Source: Amaranthus tricolor (Eukaryota > Streptophyta > Magnoliopsida > Caryophyllales > Amaranthaceae). Taken from it: a stretch of DNA of 64,000 nt. Each line of letters starts with the position of its first letter. The first letter of the stretch is position 1. The stretch is from positions 34,077,007 to 34,141,006 of the forward strand of contig NC_080047.1 of the NCBI RefSeq assembly GCF_026212465.1, written 5' to 3'. Positions 60,213 to 64,000 of the stretch are shown one piece after another. Below the pieces are notes generated by a model. That model did not search any database and had not been told where the DNA came from. It saw only the letters and a program-made list of their open reading frames with translations. A program made the position numbers and the translations under genes.

Positions 60213-60421
60213 GGATGCTCTACTAATTATTAGAATATTAGAATTATTTAGAATATCTTAGAATATCATAGAATAATATCTCTTTGATTTCTTGCATTAT
60301 TTTGTATAATCTTTGTGATTATGTAGAATATTAGGAAATATTCAATTTCCTAAATTATAGTGACAATTTTGTATATATTGACATTATCATTAATGAGAAA
60401 GGCAACCGAGTCATTCTTACA
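60213..60421 (+). repeat. 5' LTR of the copia element (start uncertain)
   Basis: It ends TCTTACA before the primer site. The segment is AT-rich with repeated TTAGAATAT words and a TATATA at about 60373. TG at 60213 is one possible start. Confidence 0.55.
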
Positions 60422-60434
60422 TGGTATCAGAAGC
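60422..60434 (+). other. Primer-binding site of the copia element
   Basis: TGGTATCAGAAGC matches the initiator-methionine tRNA primer site of plant copia elements (usually TGGTATCAGAGC), with one extra A. Confidence 0.85.
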
Positions 60435-60515
60435 TTCGGTTTTTTTTGATCCCGACTCCCTTTTCTATCTCCTTGTCTTTCTCTTCTTCCTTCTTTTCTT
60501 TCACCTTTCTTCTTC

Positions 60516-63500
60516 ATGGCCTCTCCCACCAAAATTCATCCCGCTACTTTGATTACTAACATTAAAACAAGTATTCCCATTCAACTTAATGAAGATGGTT
60601 CCAATTTTCATACTTGGGTCACTTTATTCAAGCTTCATTGTCGTGCTCACCTTGTGGAATCTCATATTCTTCCCGATGACTCTTCTAAAGTGTTAGTTCC
60701 TAAAGATTCCGATTGGCAACGTCTTGATGACATTGTTAGAACATGGATTTATGGGTCTATTAATCCCTCTCTTCTTCAAACTATAGTTCGTCCCGATGAT
60801 TGTGCCTTTGATGCTTGGACTCGTCTTGAGAACAATTTTCAAAATAATAAGACATCCCGAATCCTTCATCTTGAATCTCAATTTAATGACATTTCTTTAT
60901 CCACCTTTTCCAATGTAAAGTCTTATTGCAATGAAATTGAAAGTATTGCCACTTCTCTTAATAATCTTGGTACTTCCATCACCGACAATCGCTTGGCTCT
61001 TCAAGTTCTTCATGGGTTAACTTCGGAGTATAAAACTTTTCGGTCTTTGGTTCAACATATGAATCCTATTCCCTCATTTGATACTCTTCGTTCTATGTTG
61101 GAATTGGAAGAACGATCTAATCATAAGCATACTTCTCCCGCTCAAGATTCGGCTCTTCTTGCTTCAAACAAAGGTACTTTTTCTGAAAATTCCACTCTGT
61201 TTATTAACCGCGGCCCTTCTCACCACCGTGGTGGCCACCGCCACCCTCGTCGTGGTGGCCGGACCCACCGTGGCAGCCACCATGGCTCCACCAGTGGGTA
61301 TGGACGCTGGCAGCAACCCCATACAAGGCCTACTGCTTCCCATTCATTTCGGCCCAACATACATTATTCTGGCCCAAGTACTTCTCCTTCTTCTTCTTAT
61401 TATGGGAGACCTTCTTGGGCTGGACATACTTGGGCCCAGCCTGCTGCCCCCTTTCCTACTACACCTTGGGCTCCTCAATTTACAAACAATGGATATTCTG
61501 ATGGTGTTCTTGGGCCACGTCCGGCACAAAGCTATCACACCGGGACTAATAATTCTTCAAATTTTATTCCTACGGACATCGATCATGCAATGAACAATCT
61601 TTCTTTATCTACTCCGGATGAGCGATTTTATATGGATACCGGTGCCACATCCCACATGACTCGTTCTCAAGGTACTCTTTTTCCTTATTTTCCTTTAAAG
61701 CATCAATTTAATAATGCTATTGTCGTTGGTAATGGTAATTTAATTCCAGTTCTTGGTCACGGGCATGTTTCTTTTCCTTTTTCCCAAAAATCCCTTTCCC
61801 TCAAAAATGTCTTACATGCACCTAAACTTATTAAAAATCTCATTTCCGTTCGAAAATTCACTCATGATAATATGGTTTCCGTTGAATTTGATCCTTTTGG
61901 CTTTTCTGTGAAGGATTTGGCCACGGGGAGCATCGTCCTGAGATCTAATAGCACGGGTGATCTTTATCCTTTTCCATCCGCACATGGAGCTACTCCTTCA
62001 TCCTCAATATCATCAGCTTTTTCCGTTTTTTCCTCTAGTATTTGGCATTCCCGTTTAGGACATCCGGGCAATGCGGTTTTAAATTCTTTGTATTCCTCTA
62101 GTTTAATTAAATGTAATAAAGATCCTCATTTTGTTTGTCATTCTTGTCCTTTAGGGAAACACATCCAATTACCTTTTGTTAATTTTATGGCTATGAGTTC
62201 TAAACCTTTTGATATTATTCATAGTGATTTATGGACATCTCCTATCTCTAGTCCATCGGGATATAAATATTATGTTTTTTTTCTTGATAATTATACTAAT
62301 TTTTTGTGGACTTTTCCGTTGTATCGCAAATCTCAAGTTTATGATGTGTTTGTGAATTTTCATACTTTTATTAACACCCAATTTGAGCTTAATATAAAAT
62401 CTTTCCAATGCGATAACGGGGTGAATTTGACAATAATATGTTTCGTCAATTTTGCACTAGTCAAGGCATTTCACTTCGTTTTTCTTGTCCTTACACATCA
62501 TCCCAAAATGGCAAATCCGAACGAAAAATTCGATCCATAAATAATATCATTCGCACTCTTTTGTGTCATGCCTCTCTTCCTCCGTCTTTTTGGCCTCACG
62601 CCTTAAACACGGCCACTTATCTCCTCAATATTCTTCCTTCTAAACTTCTTGGTAATCTTACTCCCACTCATATTCTATACCGTAAGTCTCCTACATATAC
62701 TCATCTACGGGTTTTTGGGTGTCTATGTTTTCCCCTTTTTCCTTCTACTACCATTCACAAACTTCAACCTCGATCCGCTCCATGTGTCTTTTTAGGATAT
62801 CCCTCTTCTCATAGGGGTTACAAGTGCTATGATCTCTCATCCCGTAAAATCATTATATCTCGGCATGTTCTTTTTGATGAGACCATTTTTCCTTTTGCTA
62901 AAACACCTTCCTCATCCTCTCCAAACTACCAATTTTTAGATGTTAATATTCCCCTTCATTTGCTTACACCAGCCCATACACCACCTTCTGGGCCTACTTC
63001 TTCTCTGAGCCCAACTCATCTATCTCCCTCCCCTACTTCTCCCCCCCCTACTGGGCCTGCCTCACGCAGCCCAGTACCCCTCCAATCCCCTCTTCTCTCT
63101 TCCTCACCTACTAGGCCTTCTCTCTGCCAGCCCCTTTTAACTTCTGGGCCTCCTTCTCTGTCAGGCCCAAATACCAATCCTCAATCTCCATCCTCCCTCT
63201 CCCTTACTGGGCTTGCCTCACGCAGCCCAGTCTCCATCCAATCCCCTCCTTCTTCTCCCATTGCTATTGGGCCAGCCCAACTCCAGTCTCCCCCAGCCAC
63301 CGCAAACCAGATCCCCACACCCCAATCCCGTACACATCCTCCTCCCTCCCTTCAACTGGGCCTGCCTCACGCAGCCCAGCCCAACAGCCCCCTTCCTCCC
63401 CCATCTTTATTGGGCCTGCCTCACGCAGCCCAATCAACTCCCCTCCTCCTCCCTCATCCACCGGTATAACTACGCGGAGTAAACATGGTATTTTCAAACC

Positions 63501-64000
63501 CAATCCCAAATACTACTCTCAAGCTTTATCTGTTTCTTTTTCACCTTTACCTACATCTCCTCTACATGCCATTCGTGACCCAAACTGGAAGTTAGCAATG
63601 AAAGAAGAGTTTGATGCTTTAATTGAAAATCATACTTGGGATTTGGTGTCGCGTCCTCCTAATGCTAATATCATTCGATCTTTATGGGTATTTCGTGTCA
63701 AGACCAAGTCCGATGGCTCTTTTGAGCGATATAAAGCGCGTCTTGTTGGTGATGGTAAATCTCAAAGGGAAGGCATTGATTGTGATGAGACTTTTAGTCC
63801 GGTTGTGAAACCTGCTTCTATTCGCATTGTTTTAAGTATTGCTCTTTCCAGGTCTTGGTCTATTCATCAGCTTGATGTTAAGAATGCTTTTTTACATGGT
63901 CATTTGAGACTGTTTACATGCATCAGCCTATGGGTTTTCGTGATTCTACTCGTCCTGATCATGTTTGTCTTCTTTGTAAGTCTCTTTATGGTCTCAAACA
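60516..64000 (+). pseudogene. Copia Gag-Pol, frameshifted, cut by the window end
   Basis: The ATG at 60516 opens a 674-codon frame. It has a UBN2-type Gag (NEDGSNFHTWVTLFKLH to MLELEERS), a protease with YMDTGATSHM (Asp about residue 374), the pre-integrase finger (WHSRLGHPG, CHSCPLGKH) and the integrase core (HSDLWTSP, FQCDNG). Just after the second Asp, between about 62415 and 62440, the frame shifts and continues at 62438-63469 (FSCPYTSSQNGKSERK with the Glu, then a long Pro/Ser-rich linker). A further shift near 63465 leads into the RT ([31 protein letters not shown]), with another at about 63905. No zinc knuckle is obvious in Gag. Ale/Retrofit lineage is a guess. Confidence 0.9.
63050..63430 (+). 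repeat. Four copies of a GC-rich motif in the copia linker
   Basis: GGGCCTGCCTCACGCAGCCC recurs at about 63054, 63209 (one change), 63358 and 63412. It is itself an imperfect inverted repeat. It encodes GLPHAAQ or GPASRSP depending on frame. Confidence 0.85.

Larger units (their letters stand above)
60213..64000 (+). mobile_element. Ty1/copia retrotransposon, 5' part
   Basis: A short LTR ends CA at 60421, followed directly by the primer site. The gag-pol frame in the order Gag, protease, integrase, RT is diagnostic of Ty1/copia. The element continues past the window end. The LTR start is uncertain because the 3' LTR is not visible. Confidence 0.9.

Overview
This window is plant nuclear DNA, most likely from an eudicot. 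The evidence is spliced genes with GT-AG introns, an ALOG-domain gene and an XBAT35-type gene close to the Arabidopsis protein, and most major classes of plant transposable element packed into AT-rich spacers. I cannot name the species from sequence alone. Two ordinary host genes are well supported: a ten-exon ankyrin/RING E3 ubiquitin ligase of the XBAT34/35 type (17578-24816, +) and a single-exon LSH/ALOG nuclear protein (41498-42118, +). Almost everything else is mobile DNA.

Layout. 1-12404 is a nearly complete Ty3/gypsy element of the Tat lineage. Its 5' LTR is cut by the window edge. It has gag-protease and pol frames overlapping by four bases, pol with a second (archaeal-type) RNase H, a spliced antisense gene with its own TATA box, and blocks of palindromic repeats on both sides of that gene. 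12405-17577 is AT-rich spacer with weak LTR-like and MITE-like relics. The XBAT35-like gene follows, with a Mutator-type foldback MITE in intron 1. 25099-28560 is a Mutator-like element (MULE) whose transposase has two in-frame stops, followed by a stub of a plant-mobile-domain gene. 30085-34200 is an old LINE relic split by a complete hAT element (30389-33760) with a perfect 8-bp target duplication. 34216-38994 combines a promoter and leader intron with no assigned coding exon, tandem repeats, a mariner-like element with a broken transposase, and an unexplained 84-residue ORF. Three Stowaway-like MITEs sit upstream of the ALOG gene and a tiny one follows its stop codon.

43155-46925 looks like a solo LTR of about 3.8 kb flanked by AATGA on both sides, with a Stowaway MITE nested inside. 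47945-52377 and 53576-58497 are two CACTA (En/Spm) elements of one family, each bounded by CACTACAAA ends and a 3-bp duplication, and rich in GGCGAC/GTCGCC subterminal motifs. Both carry broken TNP2 and Ptta/TNPA-like genes. A third, older TNP2 relic lies between them. 60213 to the end is a Ty1/copia element with several frameshifts that runs off the window.

How they relate. The window is a record of nested and neighbouring insertions. The foldback MITE in the host intron shares its ends with the MULE 6 kb downstream, the hAT interrupts the LINE, the Stowaway interrupts the solo LTR, and the two CACTA copies are different deletion derivatives of one family. Only the Tat element looks young: its LTRs differ at 4 of 458 visible positions and its gag-pol frames are open.
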